Source: UBA9732 sp963599445 | Lineage (GTDB): Bacteria; Spirochaetota; Spirochaetia; Sphaerochaetales; Sphaerochaetaceae | Assembly: GCA_963599445.1 (NCBI GenBank) | Contig: CAVBWZ010000003.1 | Coordinates: forward strand, 1 to 64,000 | Direction: 5' to 3' | Length of the DNA: 64,000 bases | Shown: one piece after another, positions 51,775 through 59,626 of the stretch | How the letters are laid out: the number at the start of each line of letters is the position of its first letter | Numbering within the stretch: position 1 is the first letter of the stretch | Position numbers and translations under genes: made by a program | Notes under the pieces: generated by a model | The model's database searches: none | Told to the model about the DNA's origin: nothing | The model's input: the letters and a program-made list of their open reading frames with translations, nothing else

Positions 51775-52812
51775 TCAATACGGAGAATACGGCTCCGATG
51801 TGTTGGCCGTCCCAAAAGTCGCTCCTCCCGAACATGTTATGTACCAGTCGCTGCATGTATTGGTATCAAGCACGGCTCCACTTGAATTTGGGGCCTTCCT
51901 CGACATGGACCTTGTCGCCGTTGAATAGGATGAGTCGATGGCATCACCCGCCCATGCGCCGCTGGAGACCACCCACATGGCACGGTCACGGGCCTTTGCG
52001 GTTCCAAAGCCATCTGCACTTTCGCCAAAATCGGAATAGACCACGGCGTCCAATATCGTTGCACCGGGGGATGGGGAGTCCGTCAGAACCAACACCCCGT
52101 TGTTGTCGGACGGCGTCTTGCTGCACTTGGCCGCAAAGTCAACTCCAGGACTGTCGATCCTGTCCTCCGGGTAGTCGTCCTTCACCCACCACACAACAAC
52201 ATAGTCGCCCTTTCTCACCTCCACATCAGGGAACATGAACTTTGCATCGTAGTCGTCAGGCGTTCCACAATACAACGTCACTCCCGCAAGGTTCCCACCT
52301 GTAATGGCAAACAGCTCGGTTCTGTCCTGGTTGCGCGTATCCCGCTTGGTCGTGAACTCGTTTATGACAAGGCTTGGCACGCTTGGATTGTAGCCCCAAA
52401 CTCCAACGGAAAACCCAGTCGTATTACCATAGTAGTCCTGCACCCTACCCTTCAAGTCAGCCTTCACGCCCGCCTGCAAGCTGGAATCGAGCGTAACATA
52501 GACCGATTTCCCATCGGAGCGCGCCACAAACGGCTCAAAGGAATTTCCATAGACTTTGACAGGCTCGTCGAAGTCTATCCTCACTATGGAGCTTGCCACG
52601 GATTTCACAGACAACAGCACAGGCGGGTCGCTGTCCTTGTCCAGGAACACATTCACAAGCGCAGCCCTTTGCTCGGGCTGCGAACATGCAAGCATGAACA
52701 TCAACACTGTACACAGCAGTGCGACCATCACAGCGACAGGCAGGAATATACCCTGCCGCGCCCTCTTCTCCTTTCTCTTCTCTTTGGAGTTAACTTTCTT
52801 GGAAAACCTCAT
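51775..52812 (-). CDS. Lipoprotein with lamin-tail domain
   Basis: 345 residues. A basic N-terminus is followed by a signal ending FMLAC, so it is exported and lipidated. Residues ~50-130 look like a bacterial Ig-like/SbsA-type domain. Residues ~150-290 carry a lamin-tail domain pattern (SLVINEFTTKRDTRNQDRTELFA, VTLYCG, DYVVVWWVKD) that is common in surface proteins and nucleases. The C-terminus ends with YITCSGGATFGTAN. It shares its leader with the 44.5-kb lipoprotein gene. Probably surface-exposed. Confidence 0.75.
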   Translation of the reverse strand: MRFSKKVNSKEKRKEKRARQGIFLPVAVMVALLCTVLMFMLACSQPEQRAALVNVFLDKDSDPPVLLSVKSVASSIVRIDFDEPVKVYGNSFEPFVARSDGKSVYVTLDSSLQAGVKADLKGRVQDYYGNTTGFSVGVWGYNPSVPSLVINEFTTKRDTRNQDRTELFAITGGNLAGVTLYCGTPDDYDAKFMFPDVEVRKGDYVVVWWVKDDYPEDRIDSPGVDFAAKCSKTPSDNNGVLVLTDSPSPGATILDAVVYSDFGESADGFGTAKARDRAMWVVSSGAWAGDAIDSSYSTATRSMSRKAPNSSGAVLDTNTCSDWYITCSGGATFGTANTSEPYSPY

Positions 52813-52957
52813 ATTGCACCTCTTACAATACAAATACGAGAAACCAAGCATTTCCATTCACGGTTTTGGATGGTTTTTGAAAAAAACAGAGTTTCAGTGA
52901 AAATTTCAAAACCATGCTTGTACAGATTGGATTGATCACTACACCCCATTAAGCCTA

Positions 52958-53069
52958 CTACACCCACTACTCTTACTAATACGCTTTAATCCCTCTGTTA
53001 ATTGTGAGTTGTTTGTAGCGATGGTAAGCATGGTGAGTGTGGTGGGTTGGTAAGCATGGTGAGTGTGGT
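52958..53069 (+). repeat. Imperfect long hairpin and 22-bp direct repeat
   Basis: A 22-base sequence starting TGGTAAGCATGGTGAG occurs at 53022-53043 and 53048-53069. The stretch 52958-52978 pairs with the first copy as an imperfect 21-position stem: three mismatches and three G-U pairs, loop ~43 bases. Units of about nine bases (TGGTxAGxx) build the copies. Confidence 0.65.
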
Positions 53070-53098
53070 CAGTAAGGGTGATTGACAAATTCAACACT

Positions 53099-53170
53099 TG
53101 TCACAGACGCTACAGACCCTACAAATGCTACAAGCCCTACAAACGCCACAACGGCCACAGATGCTACAAA
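53099..53170 (+). repeat. Eight tandem 9-bp repeats
   Basis: Consecutive nonamers read TGTCACAGA, CGCTACAGA, CCCTACAAA, TGCTACAAG, CCCTACAAA, CGCCACAAC, GGCCACAGA, TGCTACAAA. The core (C)yACArA is conserved, so this is a minisatellite-like array. In one frame it would code x-Leu-Gln triplets, but no start and ribosome site support a gene. A second 9-bp-periodic stretch (AGAGTGGCA, AGAGTGGCC) follows near 53231-53250. Confidence 0.85.
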
Positions 53171-53333
53171 TCCGCTACAGATTCCAGACCGTTTTAGGCA
53201 GATTGGCTAGTACGTCCAGTCCGCCCAGAGTGGCAAGAGTGGCCAAAGAGGTCAGAACGCCAACGATACAGAAGACGGTCCATGATTCAAGAAGCCTGCT
53301 TCGAAGTTATTCGTGATGATTTACTAGAAGCAA

Positions 53334-53551
53334 AGCATAGGACAGTGCTTTTTGCACGACCCATGCTGAAGCGACGACGTAAAGCCACGAAGAACGAGAA
53401 GGGTTCCCTTCGACGGAATTTGAATGCCAGCCTAGGAGACAGTGAAAGACAGTGCTAAGTGCACGGCTTGAACGCATCGACAACGGCTGGCTTTCAAATT
53501 GCTAGAAGGGGTGGGCTGCCAGCTGGTCGACGACCTAAGAACTGGCAGCCC
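53334..53551 (+). ncRNA. Candidate structured RNA (multiple conserved-looking dyads)
   Basis: Dyads in order: an outer AGCAT/ATGCT stem (53334-53338 with 53363-53367) containing GTGC/GCAC; the palindrome GAAGGGTTCCCTTC (53398-53411); a 16-bp stem with one mismatch (53417-53432 with 53485-53500) containing a second GTGC/GCAC hairpin; and a 10-bp perfect GC stem GGGCTGCCAG/CTGGCAGCCC (53513-53522 with 53542-53551) enclosing GGTC/GACC. A GACAGTGCT...TGCACG motif occurs twice (53341-53358, 53448-53465). No known RNA family is recognised and the strand is uncertain. Confidence 0.4.
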
Positions 53552-53580
53552 TCGGAAAAGAAAAAAAGGTTTTATTGGAG

Positions 53581-53967
53581 TTATGCTCTTCTCAGATAAC
53601 TGAGCCTAGAGTACTCGTATGATTGTCGTATCCAGCTCTTGAGCTCCGAGTCGATATCGGAACACGACTGGATTTGGACATGGTAGACATAGGAGCCGTC
53701 AGGAACAGGACGAATGGTCTTATCGATCCTTGGATTGTCAAGACGTTTCTTGTTTGTGAAAGCCAATGTAAAAAGCGATGACTGGGATGGCGAAGGAAGC
53801 GAGACGTATGCAAAGCCCACGGAGGTCCTGAAAGAGATCACAGAATCCTGAACGGCTATCTTGGCTTCAGGACAGAACTCCCCTATATAGGACTTAAGGT
53901 CTTCGAACGCTTCATAGGACACTGGATTGTTTTCAAAGAACGCCTGTGCCTTGTCTTCTCCCGACAT
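53581..53967 (-). CDS. DUF5655-family protein
   Basis: 128 residues, cytoplasmic, no signal. It resembles the DUF5655 fold: VSFRTSVGFAYVSLP-like first strand, NPRIDKTIRPVPDGSYVYHVQIQS and the closing SELKSWIRQSYEYS. The function is unknown. The start ATG 53967 has AGGAGGAGAA upstream and a consensus promoter ~70 bases further upstream. It is monocistronic. Confidence 0.82.
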   Translation of the reverse strand: MSGEDKAQAFFENNPVSYEAFEDLKSYIGEFCPEAKIAVQDSVISFRTSVGFAYVSLPSPSQSSLFTLAFTNKKRLDNPRIDKTIRPVPDGSYVYHVQIQSCSDIDSELKSWIRQSYEYSRLSYLRRA

Positions 53968-54316
53968 CAATTCTCCTCCTTCAATAGATGAAACCACAGC
54001 AATGCAAACTAGCCTTGGCCCTGTCTACGATTCTGATTATAGAGGCCACAACCTCACTTGTCAATTCCTTATACAGCAAAAAATTACAACTTTTTTCGCT
54101 TATATGTTTCCTATATAAGTTTGGTAGAGAACACACATGGAAATAGACAAAAAACGCTTTGGTTTCTTAAGTTTTCCAAAGAATTTCCATACGGTGGAAA
54201 AAGGACCAAAACACCGCACAGCAAACACTGAGGCAAAAGCCCTTCGCTTTCCTTTTTGAAATTTCATATGTATTATTTCGATGAGGGCTTCCCAAAAGGA
54301 AGACCAGGAGGAAACT
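53968..54316. other. 349-bp divergent intergenic region (DUF5655 / thioredoxin)
   Basis: It holds a strong reverse-strand promoter (54036-54064) and the ribosome site of trxA at ~54303-54308. No good forward-strand promoter was identified for trxA and no ORF is supported. Confidence 0.55.
54036..54064 (-). promoter_or_regulatory. Perfect sigma-70 promoter for the DUF5655 gene
   Basis: TTGACA at 54064-54059 and TATAAT at 54041-54036 on the reverse strand, separated by exactly 17 bases. This is a full consensus match, about 70 bases upstream of the DUF5655 start. Confidence 0.92.
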
Positions 54317-54640
54317 ATGAGTGAAGTGATTCTCAACGCTTCCAACTTCGAGGAAGAAGTACTTAATTCAGACAAACCCGTGCTTGTGGACTTTTTCGCC
54401 ACTTGGTGCGGTCCATGCAAGATGATAGCTCCGTTCATCGCCCAGTTGGCAGACAAATACGAAGGGAGGATGAAGGTATGCAAGGCCGATGTCGATGAAG
54501 TTCCAGACATTGCATCATCCTACGGAGTCAGCAGCATCCCCACGCTTCTGATATTCAAGGACGGTGAAGTTGCAGCCCAAAGGATAGGAGGTGCGAACCT
54601 AGCGGTGCTGGATGCCTTCATCATGGACAATCTGCAGTAG
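54317..54640 (+). CDS. trxA: Thioredoxin
   Basis: A 107-residue thioredoxin that reduces protein disulfides in the cytoplasm. The active site is FFATWCGPCKMIAPF (WCGPC), with the cis-Pro in GVSSIPTLLIFKDG. The start ATG 54317 has AGGAGG seven bases upstream; the earlier ATG at 54281 lacks one. It is single-copy here and closed by a terminator. Confidence 0.96.
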   Translation: MSEVILNASNFEEEVLNSDKPVLVDFFATWCGPCKMIAPFIAQLADKYEGRMKVCKADVDEVPDIASSYGVSSIPTLLIFKDGEVAAQRIGGANLAVLDAFIMDNLQ

Positions 54641-54656
54641 ATGCAGCAAAGTAAAC

Positions 54657-54696
54657 AGGCCAAGAGCTCAAACGACGGTTCTTGGCCTATTTTTTA
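54657..54696 (+). terminator. Rho-independent terminator of trxA
   Basis: AGGCCAAGA (54657-54665) pairs with TCTTGGCCT (54680-54688) across a short loop, followed by a T-run at 54690-54695. Confidence 0.9.
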
Positions 54697-54737
54697 TAAA
54701 ACCACGAAAACTCTCGGATTCCGAGAAATCCAAGCCA

Positions 54738-56225
54738 TCACTCGGCGTGCATCACCAAATCATAGAACAGGTCTATGCACTGCTGCGAAAGCTCTGCCCT
54801 TGGGCTCTCCGCCATGATGCGAAGAACGGGCTCGGTGCCTGACATGCGGCAGATCACGAAACTTCCATCAGAGAAGTAGACCTTGCAGCCATCAAGATAG
54901 CTCACATGGTCCACGACAAGGCCTGTGAACGAGAAGTCGGGCACAGCCTTGTGTATCATGACAAGATCCAAGATGCGCGCCTTCTCGGATACGGAGAGGT
55001 TAACTATCTTCTCTCCAAAGACGGCATCACCGTATTTTGAATGAAGGTCATCCATTATCTGAGCGGGAGTCATGCCGGTTACGCTCAGCATCTCGACGAA
55101 CAATGACGCTGCGTATATCGAATCCTTGCCGTAGATGTGTCCTCGTACCGTCATGCCACCAGAAGACTCGCCACCTATAAGGGCATCGGTCTCGTCTATT
55201 TTGGCCGACACGTATTTGAAGCCTACAGGGACCTCGTAGCAGCGTTCTCCAAAGGATGCGGCCATCTTGTCCAGAAGATGCGTTGTGGCTATGTTGCGGA
55301 CGACGGGCCCTTTCCAGCCCTTCTTTTCGTGGAGGTACCAGTAGAGCATCATGAGGATGCTGTTTGCATCGTAGTATTTGCCGGACGGGTCGATGATGCC
55401 AACGCGGTCTCCGTCTCCGTCGAACGCGATTCCAAGGTCGTAGCCGCCCGTCATGACCTTGTAGGTGAGCTCACGCAGTCCAAACGCAGTGGGGGCCGGC
55501 ATGCTGGAGCCAAAGTAGGCGTCCTTGTTCTGGTTTATCATGTCTACGGTGCAGCGGGCGGTGTATAGAATCACAAGAAGCGGATATGTACCGGAGCCGT
55601 GCATAGGGTCGAATGCAATCCTAAGCCCACGTTCCCTTATGGCCTTCATATCCAGCCGTGCGATTATATCGTCTATGAAGTCGTTGAACGGATTCTTCAT
55701 GTAGGAGATCAGACCACTCTTCACAGCCGCATCAAAGTCCATCTCCGGGACAGTGCCGCAGTACGAGTTGATGAGGCTTTCAAGACGCTGCGTGACCTCG
55801 ACCGATGCATCTCGCCCTTCGTGAATGATGAGCTTTATGCCGTTGAAGGCAGGTGGATTGTGGCTTGCAGTCACTTCAAGACCGCAGTGGAGCCCGCACT
55901 TCTTCACAGTGTGCATGATAAGGGGCGTGGGGGCGCTTCTCTTCATGAGCCAAACCTTCACACCACACGCCGAGAGCACCTGGGCAAGCCAACCGGCCGC
56001 GCTGTCAGAGAGGAATCGCCTATCATAGCCAATCACCACGGGCTTGTCCGTCTGGCCATCCTCAATGAGCATCCTTGCCACGCCATACCCTACCCTACAG
56101 ATATTCTCACGGGTGAAGTCATCGCCTATTATGGCCCTCCATCCACCGGTTCCAAAATGGATTGGATTCGAAACGTTCACGCAATCACCATTAAGACCGA
56201 TATCCTTGACTCTGTCGTTGTCCAT
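54738..56225 (-). CDS. Phosphohexomutase (phosphoglucomutase/phosphomannomutase family)
   Basis: 495 residues, moving a phosphate between C1 and C6 of a hexose. It has FGTGGWRAIIGDD, the phosphoserine loop VTASHNPPAFNGIKL, the Mg loop FDGDGDRVG and the sugar-binding loop IGGESSGGMTV. The start ATG 56225 has AGGAG upstream. It lies divergently from the AGE-family epimerase gene. Whether its main substrate is glucose, mannose or glucosamine phosphate cannot be told. Confidence 0.95.
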   Translation of the reverse strand: MDNDRVKDIGLNGDCVNVSNPIHFGTGGWRAIIGDDFTRENICRVGYGVARMLIEDGQTDKPVVIGYDRRFLSDSAAGWLAQVLSACGVKVWLMKRSAPTPLIMHTVKKCGLHCGLEVTASHNPPAFNGIKLIIHEGRDASVEVTQRLESLINSYCGTVPEMDFDAAVKSGLISYMKNPFNDFIDDIIARLDMKAIRERGLRIAFDPMHGSGTYPLLVILYTARCTVDMINQNKDAYFGSSMPAPTAFGLRELTYKVMTGGYDLGIAFDGDGDRVGIIDPSGKYYDANSILMMLYWYLHEKKGWKGPVVRNIATTHLLDKMAASFGERCYEVPVGFKYVSAKIDETDALIGGESSGGMTVRGHIYGKDSIYAASLFVEMLSVTGMTPAQIMDDLHSKYGDAVFGEKIVNLSVSEKARILDLVMIHKAVPDFSFTGLVVDHVSYLDGCKVYFSDGSFVICRMSGTEPVLRIMAESPRAELSQQCIDLFYDLVMHAE

Positions 56226-56342
56226 TGCAGACTCTCCTGATTGTTGATCTCTGTTTCTAATGTATCTAGGAGGGCGAAAAAAAGCTAGCCGTTTCAGGAT
56301 TTTGACTACCCCTGCAAAGCGCGGCGTGATAGACTTTGTCGC

Positions 56343-57512
56343 ATGATAGACCTCAAAGAAACAAAGACGAGATACGAAAGGCTTCTGACGCAGTCGGTAC
56401 TGCCGTTCTGGTTGGAGCATGGAATGGATGAAGTGAATGGTGGAATATACACAGGGCTCTCAAGGGACGGCTCCCTCATAGAAAGCGACAAATCCGTGTG
56501 GTTCCAAGGCAGGGCGCTATGGACATTCTCGATGGCATACATACGCTATGGAAACCCAGAATACCTCAAAGCCGCAGATTCCTTGGTCAAGTTCCTGGAG
56601 GAGCACTGCTTCGACAACGACGGCCGCATGTTCTTCAGAGTCTCCGCAGACGGAAGGCCTGTCATAAAGAGACTTAGATACTTCTTCAGTGAGACGTTCG
56701 CCGTCATAGGGTTTGCCGCATATGCAAGGGCTACAGGCAAGGACGAATACAGACAAAAGGCCCTCATACTCCTTGAAATGATTGAGGACATAAGAAGGAC
56801 TCCGGGAACCCTCGTTCCAAAGTTCAACCCACAGGTGGAGCCAAGCAGATCCTTTGGTGAGCCAATGATACTGCTCAACGTCATGGCAGAGCTTCGCGAA
56901 AGCTGCCCATACATGGAAGACGAGATAAACCGCTACATAGACGGGCTCTTGGAGGAGATCCAGACCTACTTCGTAAGGCCTGACATGAAGCTCGTCCTTG
57001 AGCAGTGCGCTCCGGATGGGACGTTCATGAAGGAGCACTTCGAGGGACGAATCCTAAACCCAGGCCATGCCATAGAAGGCTCATGGTTCATAATGAACGA
57101 GGGCATCAAGCGAAACAGAAAGGACCTCAAGGACCTTGGTCTCAAGATACTGGACTGGGAATGGAACCTTGGCTGGGACGAGGAGTACGGCGGGGGCATA
57201 ATCCAATACAGAGACGCCCTGGGACTGCCGCTGTCAGAATACCACCAGGACATGAAGTTCTGGTGGCCGCAGTGCGAGGCCGCCATAGCCACCCTAATGG
57301 CTTGGAAAATCACAGGGAACCAGTCGTACCTAGAAAAGTTCGAGCAAGTGGACCGCTACATAACCGATCGTTTCGTCGATGAGGAATACGGAGAATGGTT
57401 CGGCTATTTCCACCGAGACGGAACCCTTGCCACTCCAATCAAGGGAAACCTATACAAAGGACCGTTCCACATACCTCGCATGTACATGAAGTGCTTGGAG
57501 CTCATGAAATGA
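56343..57512 (+). CDS. AGE/N-acylglucosamine 2-epimerase family protein
   Basis: 389 residues with an (alpha/alpha)6 barrel. Family motifs appear as VWFQGRALWTFSMAY near the N-terminus, ILNPGHAIEGSWFIMNEG and MKFWWPQCEAAIA, including the catalytic His residues of the AGE/RenBP group. This family interconverts GlcNAc/ManNAc or epimerises cellobiose and other aldoses. Its location beside a peptidoglycan-sugar salvage operon fits an amino-sugar role. The start ATG 56343 lacks a clear ribosome site. Confidence 0.9.
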   Translation: MIDLKETKTRYERLLTQSVLPFWLEHGMDEVNGGIYTGLSRDGSLIESDKSVWFQGRALWTFSMAYIRYGNPEYLKAADSLVKFLEEHCFDNDGRMFFRVSADGRPVIKRLRYFFSETFAVIGFAAYARATGKDEYRQKALILLEMIEDIRRTPGTLVPKFNPQVEPSRSFGEPMILLNVMAELRESCPYMEDEINRYIDGLLEEIQTYFVRPDMKLVLEQCAPDGTFMKEHFEGRILNPGHAIEGSWFIMNEGIKRNRKDLKDLGLKILDWEWNLGWDEEYGGGIIQYRDALGLPLSEYHQDMKFWWPQCEAAIATLMAWKITGNQSYLEKFEQVDRYITDRFVDEEYGEWFGYFHRDGTLATPIKGNLYKGPFHIPRMYMKCLELMK

Positions 57513-57542
57513 AAGCACTAGGTTCCATAGAGAATGTTTTTA

Positions 57543-58028
57543 TTACTTTTTCTGCATTCCACCCAGAAAGTCCTTGTAGATGCCGGGCGTGGAGTCTGGA
57601 ATCTCAATGGCGCCAACGCATTTGCGGTAGAAGTCCTTGGGACCAACACCCCCTATAATGGCGTATGCGTAGCCAATGCTTCGCATATCAAGCAGAGCCT
57701 CGATGAGCAAAGCCTTTCCAATACCCATGCCCCGGTATTCCTCAAGGACCTTGGTTGGACCAAAGAAATCGCGGCAGGTAGCCTCATAGCAGGCATAGCC
57801 AATGATATCGGCCTGTTTGGTGGCAATGAAAAGTGAGACGGGCTGACGTGAAAAGCATGTCGCAGCCTCCCCTTTTGCACTTAGGGTGCTGTGCTTCTCA
57901 ATCCATGGCAGAATCCTGTACATATCCGGCGTCATTGCGCGCCTTATCACGATACCCTGCTCCTCAAGTTTGGCTTTGAGTTCCGGACACGGCTTTACAT
58001 CCAACAAAGAAACCAACATATCGCTCAT
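57543..58028 (-). CDS. GNAT-family N-acetyltransferase
   Basis: 161 residues with the acetyl-CoA loop EEYRGMGIGKALLIEALL (R-x-x-G-x-G/A type) and the closing PGIYKDFLGG. The start ATG 58028 has AGGAGG upstream and its ATGA overlaps the NagZ stop, so it is co-translated with it. GNATs of this type commonly follow NagZ genes in amino-sugar operons, possibly acetylating a free amino sugar. The acceptor is unknown. It converges with the AGE gene. Confidence 0.88.
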   Translation of the reverse strand: MSDMLVSLLDVKPCPELKAKLEEQGIVIRRAMTPDMYRILPWIEKHSTLSAKGEAATCFSRQPVSLFIATKQADIIGYACYEATCRDFFGPTKVLEEYRGMGIGKALLIEALLDMRSIGYAYAIIGGVGPKDFYRKCVGAIEIPDSTPGIYKDFLGGMQKK

Positions 58029-59587
58029 AGACACCTCCTAGTCGAGCTCAGAAACAACATACCGTCAGCCTCAGCTCGACCTGCAAGGACTGCGGCGACA
58101 GGGGCCATGATCATTGGAGAGTACTCATAGGCCGCAAGGGCACCCGTCGATGGCAAGAGCTCTGAAAACCCAAATGGATTTCTCAAAGCAACAACGTTCA
58201 CGCAGGGAAGTACCTTCTCCAAGGCTTTTATGAGTGCGATCTGGCCAGGTTTCGAGTGGCCATTGTATGTGCCAATGGTCACGGATGTGTTTGCGGAACA
58301 TTTTTCGCAGACCTCGGCTATCTCTTCCGGAGTAGGGTCGATCGAAGTCACAATGGCAGTTCCTTCAACACCCATTCCTTCAAACAGCTCCTTCATTGCA
58401 AAAGGGAAACAGGCCGTCCTGTTCTCTGGATTGGAGGCAAGCGTCACCACGAAAGGATAGCATCCAACGAATGCAGGAAAGTCTCCCAAAGGATGGAGTT
58501 TGCGAACCTCCGTCAAAGTCTTGGCCCTGATTCTTTCGACATAGGCTTCATCGAATCCGCGCTCAACTGCATCATACGTGAAAACATCTCTAGAAAGGAA
58601 ACGATCCTTCGCCAGAACTATCCTCATGAAGGACTCGTCAAGCTCCGAGTCATCAAGATTGGAGAAGGCAAGGTCGCACGCCTCGCAGGCAAGCGACGGA
58701 GTATGTGATATGCAGGCAATGTCAACTCCTGCCTTGAAAGCCATAAGAGCTCCATTTACAGTACCCCAATTCTGCTTTATAGCTCCCATTTCGAGGCAAT
58801 CAGTGAAAACCAAGCCATCAAATCCAAGCCTTTTCCTAAGGATTCCAGTAATGATGGACCTGTTCATGGTGGAAGGGAGCCCGCTGTCGTCGATTTTCGG
58901 GAACACTATATGGGAGGTCATTATTGAAGGCACCCCAGCCTCTATTGCGGCTCTGAACGGTACAAGTTCAACTTCCTCCAGTTCTTCCAGACTCTTTTCA
59001 ATGACAGGCAGCCCAATATGCGAGTCGACACCGGTGTCTCCATGACCAGGGAAATGCTTTGCACAGCACATCAACCCTTGGGAGAGGTATCCTTTTATTG
59101 CAAAGGATGAATTTTCGGCTACGACAGAAGGGTTTCCCGAATAGCTTCTCACTCCTATGACACGGTTGCGTGGGTTGTTGTTCACATCGCAGTCAGGTGC
59201 AAAATCCAATGTACATCCAAGAGAGAGCATCTCCTTTGCTGTTATGGAGGCGCACCTGAAGATGGCTTCGTCACGATTCTCCCTCAAGGAGCTCAGAGCC
59301 ATAGCACCAGGAACGTTTATGGCATCGGAAGGAAGCCTTGTAACGACTCCTCCTTCCTGATCTATTGCAATGAAAGGCTTTATGCCCGTCTCCGATACCA
59401 CAAGCTCTTCAAGTTCCTTCGTCAGAGCCTTGAGCTGGGCACGGGACTTTATGTTGTGTTGGAAGAGTATTATGTTGCCAATCTTCCACTTCTTCACCAT
59501 GGACCTGAACTCATCGGTTACATGGTCTTCCGGAAAGCCTGTTATGAACCTTTGTCCAATGCGTATGCGTCTTTCGTTGTCGGTCAT
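58025..59587 (-). CDS. nagZ: Beta-N-acetylhexosaminidase, GH3 family (NagZ-like)
   Basis: A 520-residue GH3 enzyme that removes terminal GlcNAc, typically from anhydro-MurNAc muropeptides. It has IAIDQEGGVVTRL, the catalytic dyad loop KHFPGHGDTGVDSHIGLP and the nucleophile Asp in LVFTDCLEMGAI. The C-terminal ~170 residues form an extra domain found in Gram-positive-type NagZ proteins. There is no signal peptide, so it acts in the cytoplasm. The start ATG 59587 follows AAAGGAG. Part of the salvage operon. Confidence 0.93.
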   Translation of the reverse strand: MTDNERRIRIGQRFITGFPEDHVTDEFRSMVKKWKIGNIILFQHNIKSRAQLKALTKELEELVVSETGIKPFIAIDQEGGVVTRLPSDAINVPGAMALSSLRENRDEAIFRCASITAKEMLSLGCTLDFAPDCDVNNNPRNRVIGVRSYSGNPSVVAENSSFAIKGYLSQGLMCCAKHFPGHGDTGVDSHIGLPVIEKSLEELEEVELVPFRAAIEAGVPSIMTSHIVFPKIDDSGLPSTMNRSIITGILRKRLGFDGLVFTDCLEMGAIKQNWGTVNGALMAFKAGVDIACISHTPSLACEACDLAFSNLDDSELDESFMRIVLAKDRFLSRDVFTYDAVERGFDEAYVERIRAKTLTEVRKLHPLGDFPAFVGCYPFVVTLASNPENRTACFPFAMKELFEGMGVEGTAIVTSIDPTPEEIAEVCEKCSANTSVTIGTYNGHSKPGQIALIKALEKVLPCVNVVALRNPFGFSELLPSTGALAAYEYSPMIMAPVAAVLAGRAEADGMLFLSSTRRCL

Positions 59588-59626
59588 GGAAAACTCCTTG
59601 CCTTTGCGCCATCACTATTTCATCGT

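Larger units (their letters stand above)
52813..53580. other. 768-bp non-coding region: shared leader, 9-bp repeats and dyads
   Basis: There is no supportable gene here. From 52813 to ~52910 it holds the lipoprotein leader. Then 52941-53075 carries imperfect 9-bp-period repeats, including two 22-bp copies at 53022-53043 and 53048-53069. An array of eight 9-bp units follows at 53099-53170, and several long dyads lie at 53334-53551. These are described as separate entries. Confidence 0.75.

Noticed and set aside
53098..53316. A 72-residue protein with x-Leu-Gln repeats
   Set aside because: It is a translation of the 9-bp array; there is no ribosome site and no homology-like sequence, and other frames are equally open.
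53334..53551. RNase P RNA, tmRNA, SRP RNA or 6S RNA
   Set aside because: None of the conserved cores (for example AGGAAAGTCC of RNase P, the tRNA-like ends of tmRNA, GGAAGGNAGCA of SRP RNA) was found on either strand.
54738..56420. 560-residue form of the phosphohexomutase
   Set aside because: The extra N-terminal residues are not family-like; ATG 56225 has a good ribosome site.
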